Positions 44,690 through 53,464 of a stretch of 64,000 bases of DNA are shown here, in pieces; the first letter of the stretch is position 1; every line of letters begins with the position of its first letter. The stretch is from Dehalococcoides mccartyi CG5 (GTDB taxonomy: Bacteria > Chloroflexota > Dehalococcoidia > Dehalococcoidales > Dehalococcoidaceae). A program made the position numbers and the translations under genes. The stretch covers positions 496,001 to 560,000 of the forward strand of contig NZ_CP006951.1 in NCBI RefSeq assembly GCF_000830885.1. The letters are read 5' to 3'. The notes below the pieces were generated by a model, which had not been told where the DNA came from, did not search any database, and worked only from the letters and a program-made list of their open reading frames with translations.

Positions 44690-45138
44690 TAGCGCCAAAA
44701 GTTAAAGACATTCTGAATAAATATGCCAAAGACAAAGGTATGCTGGTAGCCATACTGCAGGATATCCAGACAGAGTTCAATTATCTGCCCCGTCCTGCTC
44801 TGGAAGCTGTAAGCCAGGGACTGGGTGTTCCTATGAGTCAGGTTTATAGTGTGGCCACTTTTTTCAAGGCCTTTAGCCTGAAACCCAAGGGCAAGCATTC
44901 CGTTCATGTGTGTATGGGGACTGCCTGCCACGTACGCGGTGCCAGCAAGATACTGGATAAACTGGTTGAAAAACTGGGTTGCTGTGCAGGTGAAAATACC
45001 GAAGACATGAAATTCAGCCTTGATGCTGTAAACTGTGTCGGTGCTTGTGCTTTGGGGCCTGTAGTTGTAGTAGATGGCCAGTACGTGGGCAATATGACTA
45101 CCGAAAAGGTAAAACCTTTGATTGAGGGATGCCAGTAA
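44665..45138 (+). CDS. NuoE/HymA-like [2Fe-2S] subunit
   Basis: A 157-residue thioredoxin-like ferredoxin of the 24-kDa complex I/hydrogenase family. The four ligands are CMGTAC and CVGAC, C-x4-C then C-x3-C, about 40 residues apart. A helical N-terminal part (AILQDIQTEFNYLPRPALEA) is typical. It starts inside porB, GAGAGGGC upstream, and probably forms an NAD(H)-reactive module with the next two proteins. Confidence 0.9.
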   Translation: MCTETREIVAPKVKDILNKYAKDKGMLVAILQDIQTEFNYLPRPALEAVSQGLGVPMSQVYSVATFFKAFSLKPKGKHSVHVCMGTACHVRGASKILDKLVEKLGCCAGENTEDMKFSLDAVNCVGACALGPVVVVDGQYVGNMTTEKVKPLIEGCQ

Positions 45139-47009
45139 TGAGTAATATAGCGATTAAAAAGTTTAGCAGTGCAACCGAACTTGAAGCCAAAAGGCAGGAA
45201 ATTCTTAAAAGCAGGAATTCGGGGCAGGCGGTTATTGCTATTTGTTGCGGTACCGGTTGTCAGGCTTACGGGGCTAAAAAAGTTGCAGATGCCTTTGAAG
45301 AAGAACTGGCTAAAGCCGGTTTGGGAGATAAGGTTGAGGTAAGGACTACCGGTTGTCATGGTTTTTGTGAACGCGGTCCACTGGTAGTTATCCGCCCCCA
45401 GAATATTTTCTACCAACGTCTAAAAATTTCAGATATACCTGAAATCATTGAAAAAACCATAAAGAATAACGAAGTAATAGAACGATTGTTGTATGTTGAT
45501 CCCATGACCAAAGAGAAAAAGGTGCATGAACATGATGTGCCTTTTTACAAAAAACAGATGCGTCTGGTTTTTGGCAACAACGGCAATATAGACCCTACCT
45601 CTATAGAGGACTATCTAGCGGTAGGCGGCTATAAATCTCTGGCCAAGGCTATATCCAGCCTGAAGCCTGATGAAATTGTGGAAGAAATTATTAAATCCGG
45701 TCTGCGCGGTCGGGGTGGCGGCGGTTTTCCCACCGGCTGGAAATGGAAGTCCTGCAGGGAAGCCCATGACCCGGTAAAGTATGTAATCTGTAACTGTGAC
45801 GAAGGTGATCCCGGTGCATTTATGGATCGTTCCCTTATGGAGGGCAATCCCCATAGTGTTATAGAAGGCATGATTATCGGTGCTTATGCTATTGGCTCGC
45901 ACGAGGCGTATATTTACATTCGTGATGAATATCCTATGGCGGTTAAGCACGCCCTTCTGGCCATAAAACAGGCCGAAGATTATGGTTTGCTGGGTGAAAA
46001 TATACTGGGCAGCGGGTTTAGCCTGAAAATCCATATAAACAGAGGCGGCGGAGCTTTTGTTTGCGGTGAATCTACCGCCCTTATGGCCTCCCTTGAGGGT
46101 AAGGTTGGCGAACCCCGTGCCAAGTATGTTCATACCTCTGAAAAGGGTCTATACGACAAGCCTACCACTCTTAATAACGTAGAGACTTGGGCGAATATAC
46201 CCCTGATTATAGAAAAAGGGGCAGACTGGTTTAACAAAATAGGCACTGCTGGCAGTAAGGGTACCAAGATATTCTCACTGGTAGGCAAGGTCAACAACAC
46301 TGGGCTTATTGAAGTTCCCATGGGGATTACCCTTAGGGAAATTGTGTATGATATTGGCGGTGGTATCCCCAAAGGCAAGAAATTCAAAGCTATTCAGACT
46401 GGCGGCCCTTCCGGCGGCTGTTTGCCCGAAAGTATGCTGGATCTGCCGGTGGACTTTGATGAGCTTACCAAGGCCGGCTCTATGATGGGTTCAGGTGCCA
46501 TGATTGTTATGGATGAAGATAACTGCATGGTGGAGATTGCCCGTTACTTCCTGAGCTTCCTTGAGGGTGAATCCTGCGGCAAATGTGTACCTTGCCGTGA
46601 GGGTGTCAAACGTATGCGCCAGATTCTAGAAAAGATAACTAAAGGTGAGGGCGAAGAGGGAGACATAGAGCATCTGGAACAGCTTTCACAGGCTATACAA
46701 GACGCTTCTTTGTGCGCTCTGGGCGGCAGTGCTCCCAATCCGGTTATGTCCACCATAAAATACTTCCGTGAGGAGTATGAAGCCCATATCCGGCAAAAGA
46801 CCTGCCCCGCCAAGGAATGCAAGGCTCTTATTACCTATAACATTATTGATGCCAACTGTCCCGGCTGCGGTTTGTGCTATAAAGCCTGTGCAACAGGGGC
46901 TATCATTTCGCAGGGCAAAAAGATGCCGGTCATACTTGACCAAAGCAAATGTACTAAATGCGGTGCGTGTTTTGACGCTTGTAAGCTACACGCCGTAGAA
47001 ATCAGATAA
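45138..47009 (+). CDS. NuoF/HymB-like NADH-binding flavoprotein subunit
   Basis: A 623-residue protein in three parts: an N-terminal [2Fe-2S] thioredoxin-like domain (CCGTGCQAYGAKK; TTGCHGFCERG), the FMN/NADH domain (SGLRGRGGGGFPTGWKW, CNCDEGDPGAFMDRS, GGGAFVCGESTALMASLEG) with its cluster motif ESCGKCVPCREG, and a C-terminal double [4Fe-4S] domain. This is the layout of HymB/HndC in NAD-linked hydrogenases. ATG 45138 (TAATG overlap) is spaced better from GAGGG than ATG 45129. Confidence 0.92.
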   Translation: MSNIAIKKFSSATELEAKRQEILKSRNSGQAVIAICCGTGCQAYGAKKVADAFEEELAKAGLGDKVEVRTTGCHGFCERGPLVVIRPQNIFYQRLKISDIPEIIEKTIKNNEVIERLLYVDPMTKEKKVHEHDVPFYKKQMRLVFGNNGNIDPTSIEDYLAVGGYKSLAKAISSLKPDEIVEEIIKSGLRGRGGGGFPTGWKWKSCREAHDPVKYVICNCDEGDPGAFMDRSLMEGNPHSVIEGMIIGAYAIGSHEAYIYIRDEYPMAVKHALLAIKQAEDYGLLGENILGSGFSLKIHINRGGGAFVCGESTALMASLEGKVGEPRAKYVHTSEKGLYDKPTTLNNVETWANIPLIIEKGADWFNKIGTAGSKGTKIFSLVGKVNNTGLIEVPMGITLREIVYDIGGGIPKGKKFKAIQTGGPSGGCLPESMLDLPVDFDELTKAGSMMGSGAMIVMDEDNCMVEIARYFLSFLEGESCGKCVPCREGVKRMRQILEKITKGEGEEGDIEHLEQLSQAIQDASLCALGGSAPNPVMSTIKYFREEYEAHIRQKTCPAKECKALITYNIIDANCPGCGLCYKACATGAIISQGKKMPVILDQSKCTKCGACFDACKLHAVEIR

Positions 47010-47021
47010 GGTAGGGTGGCT

Positions 47022-47744
47022 ATGATAAATTTAACCATAGACGGCAAGAAGTATCAGGCAGAAGAAGGTCAAACAGTACTGGAAGTAGCCCACCGGCATG
47101 GTATTTTTATTCCTACCTTATGTGTAGATGAAGCGGTTTCAGCCTATGGAGCTTGCCGCTTATGCATGGTGGAGATTGATAGAAAAGGGCGGAAAAAACT
47201 GGTTGCTTCCTGCCTGTATCAGGTTGAAGAGGGTTTGGTAGTTACCACCCAGAATGACCGGATTACAAATATCCGCAAAACGGTGATAGAACTCCTGCTG
47301 GCACGTTGCCCTCAGTCAGAGGGTGTTCAGACCATGGCAAAAAAACTGGGTGTAAATGGGACACGGTTTGAAAGCGAAAAACCTGAAAATTTATGTACCC
47401 TATGCGCCCTTTGTACCAGAGTTTGTTCCGAGGTAGTGGGCAAGAGTGCCATAAGTCTGGTAAGCAGGGGTACCGGCCGTGAAGTCGCCTTGCCGTATTA
47501 CGAGGATAAGACAGATTGCATAGCCTGCGGCTCTTGCGCTTATATATGTCCCACCGGGGCCATAAAAATGAAAGATGGGAATGGTGTGCGTACTATCACT
47601 TGGCCTAACTGCGAGGTCAGTTTCAAGCTTAGGCGTTGTGCCAAGTGTGGCGCTGAATGGATTCCTGAAAAACAGATAAAGCATATTCTAAATACCACCG
47701 AAGTTCCTGAAGATTTCTTTAATATCTGTCCTGATTGCCGTTAA
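47022..47744 (+). CDS. NuoG N-terminal-like iron-sulfur subunit with zinc-ribbon tail
   Basis: A 240-residue protein: [2Fe-2S] plant-type domain (CVDEAVSAYGACRLCMVE), a segment that in NuoG holds a His-Cys3 cluster but here lacks those ligands (LLLARCPQSEG), two [4Fe-4S] motifs (CTLCALCTRVC, CIACGSCAYICPTGA), and a final CAKCGAEW...CPDC pair like a zinc ribbon. It has no hydrogenase H-cluster domain. It looks like an electron-wiring subunit linking the NuoEF-like module to POR or to ferredoxin. Confidence 0.85.
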   Translation: MINLTIDGKKYQAEEGQTVLEVAHRHGIFIPTLCVDEAVSAYGACRLCMVEIDRKGRKKLVASCLYQVEEGLVVTTQNDRITNIRKTVIELLLARCPQSEGVQTMAKKLGVNGTRFESEKPENLCTLCALCTRVCSEVVGKSAISLVSRGTGREVALPYYEDKTDCIACGSCAYICPTGAIKMKDGNGVRTITWPNCEVSFKLRRCAKCGAEWIPEKQIKHILNTTEVPEDFFNICPDCR

Positions 47745-47762
47745 TTCGGGTATAAGGCTTCC

Positions 47763-47791
47763 TTGACCCTGTAACATAGCTTTGTTATACT
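47763..47791 (+). promoter_or_regulatory. Promoter of tRNA-Pro
   Basis: TTGACC (47763-47768), 17 bases, TATACT (47786-47791); transcription start expected 1-2 bases before the tRNA. Confidence 0.65.
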
Positions 47792-47799
47792 GGCGCCTG

Positions 47800-47877
<78 letters not shown>

Positions 47878-47967
47878 GGCCATTTCCAAAAGCCAGTCCG
47901 ATGCGTTTGTGTTATTATTAAGTGTGTAGTAATGCAAACGGTTTTCTGCCATGAAGGGGAGAAAACA

Positions 47968-48657
47968 ATGGATTTAAAACGCGGGTTTGGGGTCTTGGTA
48001 GTCCTGCTTCTTGCCGTCTCCATGTTTCTAAATTCCCAAAACATATCTTTTGGCGACATATTTTCTAATGATACCCCGGTTACCTTGGATGGGGTACAGA
48101 TACTGGAATATGAAGGCAAAGATCTTACCTCTATCCTAAACCTCAGAGATAATTCCATTTCCGGCCCACCCGAAATTGATACCGTGTCTTATACCTTGAA
48201 TATTAACGGGCTGGTCGGCCAGGAACTTTCGTTTACTTACGATGAACTAAGAACCCGTTTCAACCCTTATACAAAAGTAGTCACCCTGCATTGCGTAGAA
48301 GGCTGGGATGCTACTATGCTTTGGGAAGGTGTTCTTTTTAAAGACATTGCAGGTATGGCGGGTATTAAGGGTGAAGCTGATACGGTCATTTTTCACGCTC
48401 TGGATGGATATACCACCGCTCTCAGCCTTGATTACCTGATCTCAAATAATATCATGCTGGCCTATAAACTGAACGGTGTAACTCTGCCTGCCAAGTATGG
48501 TTTTCCTCTTCAACTGGTTGCTGAAAGCAAGTGGGGCTATAAATGGATAAAATGGGTTAGCCAGATTGAATTTTCTGATGATGAAAATTATCTGGGTACT
48601 TGGGAACGGCAGGGATATTCCAATGATGCAGACTTGAACAAAGGGTTCTTTGACTAA
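47968..48657 (+). CDS. Exported SUOX-fold molybdopterin-binding protein
   Basis: A 229-residue protein with an N-terminal hydrophobic segment (residues 7-22, signal anchor or signal peptide, no twin arginine) and an oxidoreductase molybdopterin-binding (PF00174) domain. Cys109 in VTLHCVEGWDATM is the expected molybdenum ligand; LPAKYGFPLQLVAESKWGYK and WIKWVSQIEF are also conserved. No heme or redox partner adjoins. ATG 47968 has AAGGGGAG upstream and is preferred to 47932. The substrate is unknown. Confidence 0.82.
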   Translation: MDLKRGFGVLVVLLLAVSMFLNSQNISFGDIFSNDTPVTLDGVQILEYEGKDLTSILNLRDNSISGPPEIDTVSYTLNINGLVGQELSFTYDELRTRFNPYTKVVTLHCVEGWDATMLWEGVLFKDIAGMAGIKGEADTVIFHALDGYTTALSLDYLISNNIMLAYKLNGVTLPAKYGFPLQLVAESKWGYKWIKWVSQIEFSDDENYLGTWERQGYSNDADLNKGFFD

Positions 48658-48662
48658 AACCA

Positions 48663-48690
48663 TTGACTTGCCGCAAACGCCTGATAGAAT
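48663..48690 (+). promoter_or_regulatory. Promoter of the flavin disulfide-reductase-like gene
   Basis: TTGACT (48663-48668), 16 bases, TAGAAT (48685-48690), giving a leader of about 120 bases in which I see no clear regulatory fold. Confidence 0.55.
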
Positions 48691-48818
48691 AAAACTAACT
48701 GCCTGCCTAAGTCTAAAATTACATAATATTATCAGGTGGGTTGCCGAATAGACGGGGTAGGGGAGAGGTTTAATCCCGCCGGGCTTCAGCAGGTTTGTCA
48801 GACGGAAAGAGAACAGGT

Positions 48819-50288
48819 ATGAAATTTCAATATGATCTGGTGGTTATTGGCAGCGGATTGGCCGGGTTTACTTCGACTGTTTTTGCTAACGGACTGGGTA
48901 AGAAAGTAGCTATGGTGGAAAAGGGCAAATTGGGTGGTGCCTGTACATGGAATGCGTGTGTGCCATCCAAGACTTTGCTTCAAATAGGACGCCGTGTCGG
49001 TCAAATAAAAAAATACAACCAGAATGGGTTGAAACTGGTCAGTGTAAACTTGCAAACGGAAAATATTATGCCATACCTGCATTCCGTTCTGGAAGATATT
49101 TCCGGGGTTGATGATTTTGATAATTTGGAAAAGACAGGCATAAATATACTAAAAGGTGAAGCCGTATTTACCGATAGGCATCATATCAGTTTGAACGGAC
49201 AGGTTGTTTCAGCAAAACATTTTATTATTGCCACTGGCTCAAGTCCGGCAATTCCTCCTGTAGAAGGATTGGCAGATATACCTTATTATACAAATGAAAC
49301 AGTATTTGACATAAAATCCATACCATCCTCGATGATTGTACTGGGAGGAGGGCCAGCCGGTATCGAACTGGGGCTGGCCTTTGCCTGGTTGGGATGCAAA
49401 GTGGATATTATTGAAATGGCAGAACGTATACTGCCGAAAGATGACACCGAACTAAGCGGGTTATTACTAGATTATCTGAATGCTGAAGAAAACCTGCAAA
49501 TTCATGTTTCTACCAAGGCAATTCGTTTTCAAAAACAGGATAATGGCCAGTTGAAGCTTGAAATGCAAACCCGTGAAGGAAAAATTAGTGAAATCACGGC
49601 CGAAACAGTGCTGGTTGCGGTGGGCAGGCGGGCAAATGTGGCGGGGCTTGCACTGGAAAAAGCCGGGGTGAAATATACAGCACGGGGCATCAGTGTTAAC
49701 AGCAAACTCCAAACCAGCTCTTTAAATATATTTGCAGCCGGTGATGTGGCAGGTCCTATCCAGTTGGGCATGATGGCCGAAAAACAGGCTATTTTGGCAG
49801 CAAGCAACGCCTGCTTGCCATTCAAACAGAGCATTAGGTATGACGATGTGGCTTGGGTAACATATTCCGAACCTCAAATGGCCCATATTGGTCTGACTGA
49901 AGATGAGGCCAGACGTAAGTACGGCAATAACATTCGGATTATCCGCTACCCGCTAACCAAAGTACGCAGGGCGGTTATGGATCATGATATTCGCGGTATG
50001 TGTAAATTTGTACTGGACAAACATGACAGGTTGATAGGGGCACACCTGCTGTGTTCACAGGCTGAAAACCTTATCCATGAACTGCAAATAGTAAAATGCC
50101 TGCATAAACCACTTTCAAGACTTCATACTATTCCCCATATTTATCCCACTTATGAAGAAGGGATAATAAAACGGGCAGCAGATATCAGCTATACAATGAA
50201 AATGCGTCGCAATCCGTTTGTCAGGCTGGTACTGCGCTACTGGCATGGTTACAAAGACAAGCTGGATACAGTGATAAACCGCCTCTGA
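48819..50288 (+). CDS. FAD-dependent pyridine nucleotide-disulfide oxidoreductase
   Basis: A 489-residue flavoprotein of the dihydrolipoamide dehydrogenase/mercuric reductase class. FAD-binding VVIGSGLAGFTSTVFA at the N terminus, redox pair in GGACTWNACVPSKTLL, NAD(P) site LGGGPAGIELGLAFAWLG and C-terminal His in HTIPHIYPTYEEG. There is no lipoyl complex or merA/merR context here, so the substrate is open. A C-terminal basic extension of about 30 residues is unusual. ATG 48819 is preferred to TTG 48795. Confidence 0.85.
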   Translation: MKFQYDLVVIGSGLAGFTSTVFANGLGKKVAMVEKGKLGGACTWNACVPSKTLLQIGRRVGQIKKYNQNGLKLVSVNLQTENIMPYLHSVLEDISGVDDFDNLEKTGINILKGEAVFTDRHHISLNGQVVSAKHFIIATGSSPAIPPVEGLADIPYYTNETVFDIKSIPSSMIVLGGGPAGIELGLAFAWLGCKVDIIEMAERILPKDDTELSGLLLDYLNAEENLQIHVSTKAIRFQKQDNGQLKLEMQTREGKISEITAETVLVAVGRRANVAGLALEKAGVKYTARGISVNSKLQTSSLNIFAAGDVAGPIQLGMMAEKQAILAASNACLPFKQSIRYDDVAWVTYSEPQMAHIGLTEDEARRKYGNNIRIIRYPLTKVRRAVMDHDIRGMCKFVLDKHDRLIGAHLLCSQAENLIHELQIVKCLHKPLSRLHTIPHIYPTYEEGIIKRAADISYTMKMRRNPFVRLVLRYWHGYKDKLDTVINRL

Positions 50289-50325
50289 CCTTGGTTTGGC
50301 GATTATATCTCAGGGGAAGAAAGAT

Positions 50326-50399
50326 GGAGCGGGAGACGGGGCTCGAACCCGCGACAGCCTGCTTGGAAGGCAGGAACTCTACCACTGAGTTACTCCCGC
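50326..50399 (-). tRNA. tRNA-Gly (TCC)
   Basis: Minus strand: acceptor GCGGGAG pairs with CTCCCGC, anticodon loop CTTCCAA gives TCC, T arm CGCGGGTTCGAGCCCCG, encoded CCA. Confidence 0.94.
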
Positions 50400-50413
50400 T
50401 AATTAGCAGGGTT

Positions 50414-50442
50414 ATTCTAACCTGAACAATCAAACATGTCAA
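50414..50442 (-). promoter_or_regulatory. Promoter of tRNA-Gly
   Basis: On the minus strand TTGACA (50442-50437), 17 bases, TAGAAT (50419-50414), 15 bases before the tRNA. Confidence 0.7.
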
Positions 50443-50547
50443 AGGTATTTTATGAGTAAAGGCCACTATCTTTTTGCTTGAACGAAGATATAAAACATGT
50501 TAGAATTCTCTGCAGATTAAAGATAACAAGTTCATCGGAGGTAACTC

Positions 50548-50934
50548 ATGCCAATCTACGAATATTCATGTTCAAAGTGTAATAAAGTCTTTGAAATTAT
50601 GAGACCCCGGAGTGAGTCCAGCTTGTCAGCCACTTGCCCTGTTTGCAGTGCCGAATCTACACGCATTATTTCGGATTTTACTCATGGCGTAGCTTTTTCA
50701 AAAGATGCACCTGAAATGCGCAAGGATTCTGCCAACGAAAAAATGTGGATTTCTGAACAAAAAGTTGCTGAAAACAAAATTAAAGATCCTGATCCGCTGA
50801 AGAAATGGCGTGAAGAACGCGAAAAATCCTGCGGCAAGGGGCCTGAGGCTTGGGTGGAATATGCCAAACAGGAAGAGGCCAAAGAACAAAAAGTTAAAGA
50901 TTACGGTACCGGATTTACCGGCCGCGAAGTATAA
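50548..50934 (+). CDS. FmdB-family zinc-ribbon protein
   Basis: A 128-residue protein whose first 45 residues form the FmdB/CxxC regulatory zinc ribbon: MPIYEYSCSKCNKVFE and SATCPVCSAEST. The rest is charged and probably helical or disordered, with Glu/Lys-rich repeats. The family is named after a putative regulator of formamidase genes, but its function is not established. GGAGG precedes the start. Confidence 0.8.
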   Translation: MPIYEYSCSKCNKVFEIMRPRSESSLSATCPVCSAESTRIISDFTHGVAFSKDAPEMRKDSANEKMWISEQKVAENKIKDPDPLKKWREEREKSCGKGPEAWVEYAKQEEAKEQKVKDYGTGFTGREV

Positions 50935-50950
50935 AGTAGTTTTATCCTGA

Positions 50951-51025
50951 GGGCTCGTAGCTCAGGGGCAGAGCGGGCGGCTCATAACCGCTTGGTCGTA
51001 GGTTCGAAACCTACCGAGCCCACCA
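50951..51025 (+). tRNA. tRNA-Met (CAT)
   Basis: Acceptor GGGCTCG pairs with CGAGCCC, anticodon loop CTCATAA gives CAT, T arm GTAGGTTCGAAACCTAC, encoded CCA. It lacks the C1-A72-type mismatch and GGG/CCC stem of initiators, so it is elongator Met, or possibly the lysidine-modified tRNA-Ile2. Confidence 0.9.
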
Positions 51026-51040
51026 TATATAGAAAGTAAA

Positions 51041-51071
51041 GGGGGGAGAGTTAAATACTCTCCCCCCTGTT
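51041..51071. terminator. Terminator between tRNA-Met and the SDR gene
   Basis: Perfect 11-bp inverted repeat GGGGGGAGAGT (51041-51051) / ACTCTCCCCCC (51057-51067), loop TAAAT. It can serve both converging genes. Confidence 0.7.
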
Positions 51072-51094
51072 TATTTGAGGATTTACCACTGGTG

Positions 51095-51892
51095 TTAAAC
51101 TAACAGAGCACCGCCGTCAGCCACAATCACACTTCCCACCATGTAATCTGCAGCTGCACTTGCCAGGAAGAGGACTACCTTGCCGATATCATCCGGTTCA
51201 CCCATCCTCTTGAGCGGCAATTTTGCCACAAAAGATTTAGATAACTCTATCAACTGTTCGGCTGACATACTGCCGCTTGGCATCAAGGCAGATGCACCGG
51301 GAGTATTTATCCCACCCGGGGCCACAGCATTTACCAGTATGCCATGGGGTGCCCATTCCTGAGCCATAGCTTTGGTAAGCATAATTACCCCGCCTTTGGA
51401 TGCGTCATAATGAGCCAGATTGCCGGTAGGGCGGAAGCCATCTATAGAAGCTATATTTATTATCTTTCCTCCATGTTTTGCCGCCATCATAGCTTTGGCG
51501 GCTGCCTGCGAGAAGAACATAAGCCCCTTAAGATTTATACCAAGAGTCTTATCCCACATGGCTTCGGTCATATCAATAGCAGGCATAAAACGGTAAATGC
51601 CGGCATTATTCACCATAATATCCAGATCTCCAAATGCCTTCAGGGTGGCATCTATAACTTTTTGAGCATCGTTTATATTGTTTACATCAGCCTGGATTGC
51701 AGTAGCTTTGCCTCCCAAAGCTTTAATCTCGGCTGATGTTTTTTGGGCAACCTCCAGATTCAAGTCAGGAATCATTATGCTGGCACCCGCTTCGGCTAAA
51801 CGCATGGAAATCCCTTTTCCAATACCCATTGCGCCGCCGGTCACGATAGCCACTTTGCCCCTCAGGTCAAACAACTCGGCTATGGTCATCAT
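51095..51892 (-). CDS. Short-chain dehydrogenase/reductase
   Basis: A 265-residue classical SDR. Cofactor motif VTGGAMGIGKGIS at residues 17-29, VNNAGIYRF near residue 94, catalytic Ser in NIASIDG, Tyr-x3-Lys in YDASKGG, and NAVAPGGINTPG after it. Layout resembles glucose 1-dehydrogenase/3-oxoacyl reductase-like enzymes; the substrate is not evident. AGGAGG lies 8 bases before ATG 51892. Monocistronic. Confidence 0.9.
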   Translation of the reverse strand: MMTIAELFDLRGKVAIVTGGAMGIGKGISMRLAEAGASIMIPDLNLEVAQKTSAEIKALGGKATAIQADVNNINDAQKVIDATLKAFGDLDIMVNNAGIYRFMPAIDMTEAMWDKTLGINLKGLMFFSQAAAKAMMAAKHGGKIINIASIDGFRPTGNLAHYDASKGGVIMLTKAMAQEWAPHGILVNAVAPGGINTPGASALMPSGSMSAEQLIELSKSFVAKLPLKRMGEPDDIGKVVLFLASAAADYMVGSVIVADGGALLV

Positions 51893-52036
51893 TATTGCTT
51901 CCTCCTATATAGTATTAGTCCATTGGTACTAGCTCTTATTTTGAATTATCAGGTGGAGGTGTGTCAATACGTGTTTTAACTTAATTATGGAGGCAATATG
52001 GTATATAATAGATGAATATGTATATACTTTACATAA

Positions 52037-53248
52037 ATGGAGGATACCATCAATAAAACAGTTGGAAATAATGTAGTAATACAGCCGGAAAGAGCTGTTT
52101 TGGCAGCGGTGGATACCAACCGTAATTCAAACTGGGCTATAGAAGACTCACTGGACGAATTATGCCAGCTGGTGGCTACCGCCGGTGCAACTGTAGTAGG
52201 GCGTATAATCCAGAAGCTTCATGCACCTGCCCGAAACTCATACTTGGGAAAAGGCAAGCTGGACGAACTGATAGAGATGAAAAAGGAACTTGACTACAAT
52301 CTGGTCATTTTTGATGATGAACTTTCGCCTATTCAACAAAGGTCACTTGAGGAAGCATTGGGTGTAAAGGTAATTGATCGGGTGGCCCTTATTTTGGATA
52401 TATTTGCCAAACATGCCAATACCCGTGAGGGCCAGCTTCAGGTAGAGCTTGCACAAATGCAGTATTTACTGCCAAGGTTGGCAGGCCAATGGAGTCATCT
52501 TGAAAGACTTGGCGGCGGTATAGGTACCAGAGGACCGGGTGAATCCCAGCTTGAAACTGATAAGCGTATTGTTCGTACCAAGATACGTAATCTGAAAGAA
52601 CACCTGGATGAAGTAACCATTCAACGGGAACTGTACCGTGAGAGAAGGCGCATGCGTGGCGTACCGGTGGTTTCATTGGTTGGCTATACCAATAGCGGTA
52701 AAAGTAGCCTGCTGAATGCCGTTGCCAGAACAGATGTACTGGCTGAAAACAAACTTTTTGCTACTCTTGATCCAACTACCAGAAGGTTGTATATAAACGG
52801 ATTGGGCAATGTATTGTTGACAGATACAGTGGGCTTCATTCGCAAGTTGCCTCCCGCCATTGTAAAGGCTTTTCGGGCTACGCTGGAAGAAATAAACCAA
52901 GCTGATTTGCTGGTACACGTAGTTGACATAACTGCTAAGAATGCTTTTGAACAGTGTCAAACAGTGGAAAAAATACTTACAGACATGGGTGTAGCTGATA
53001 AACCGCGCTTGACTGCTATGAATAAAATAGACCTGAAATTGGATACTAACCGCAACTGGACTGAAGAAGAGGCCTTAAATTTATTAAAAACAGAATGTCC
53101 GGTGGCGGAAAATACAGTGCTTATTTCTGCTGTGAAGCGTTGGGGGTTGATCGAATTGAACCTCATGCTCAAAGAAAAGTTGATTAGTATGGGTTTTAAC
53201 CCCGGGTATGCGGTTTATGATGAAATTGGGGAAAAGAAAGAGCAGTAA
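52037..53248 (+). CDS. hflX: Ribosome-associated GTPase HflX
   Basis: A 403-residue HflX, which splits stalled or heat-damaged ribosomes. N-terminal HflX domain (LGKGKLDELIEM; VIFDDELSPIQQRSLE), the glycine-rich linker LGGGIGTRGPGESQLETD, then the G domain: G1 GYTNSGKSSLLN, G3 DTVGFIRKLP, G4 NKID. ATG 52037 has no ribosome-binding site; two tiny ORFs (51998 and 52012) precede it, the first with a strong site, so translation may be coupled. Confidence 0.93.
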   Translation: MEDTINKTVGNNVVIQPERAVLAAVDTNRNSNWAIEDSLDELCQLVATAGATVVGRIIQKLHAPARNSYLGKGKLDELIEMKKELDYNLVIFDDELSPIQQRSLEEALGVKVIDRVALILDIFAKHANTREGQLQVELAQMQYLLPRLAGQWSHLERLGGGIGTRGPGESQLETDKRIVRTKIRNLKEHLDEVTIQRELYRERRRMRGVPVVSLVGYTNSGKSSLLNAVARTDVLAENKLFATLDPTTRRLYINGLGNVLLTDTVGFIRKLPPAIVKAFRATLEEINQADLLVHVVDITAKNAFEQCQTVEKILTDMGVADKPRLTAMNKIDLKLDTNRNWTEEEALNLLKTECPVAENTVLISAVKRWGLIELNLMLKEKLISMGFNPGYAVYDEIGEKKEQ

Positions 53249-53251
53249 CAA

Positions 53252-53464
53252 ATGGAAAATGAATTGGCCGGCAATATTATGTCCTGTTTTGATGAATTAG
53301 CCCTAGGGCTTAGCCGCCGGCGGGAATTATTAGCTAGAAAAGGTGCCTGTGAAAACTATTATTTTTATTATGATTTAGCGGCTATTGATGAAGAGGAAAG
53401 CAAGGCTTTAAACAGGCTGAATAACCTGGTCAAGCAGGATATAGAGAGAAATACCGCTATTTAA
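53252..53464 (+). CDS. Small unknown protein downstream of hflX
   Basis: A 70-residue protein starting 3 bases after the hflX stop, with AAAGAG upstream. It is mostly charged and probably helical (LGLSRRRELLARKG; DEEESKALNRLNNLVK), without Cys or membrane segments. The spacing suggests cotranslation with hflX. No family recognised. Confidence 0.5.
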   Translation: MENELAGNIMSCFDELALGLSRRRELLARKGACENYYFYYDLAAIDEEESKALNRLNNLVKQDIERNTAI

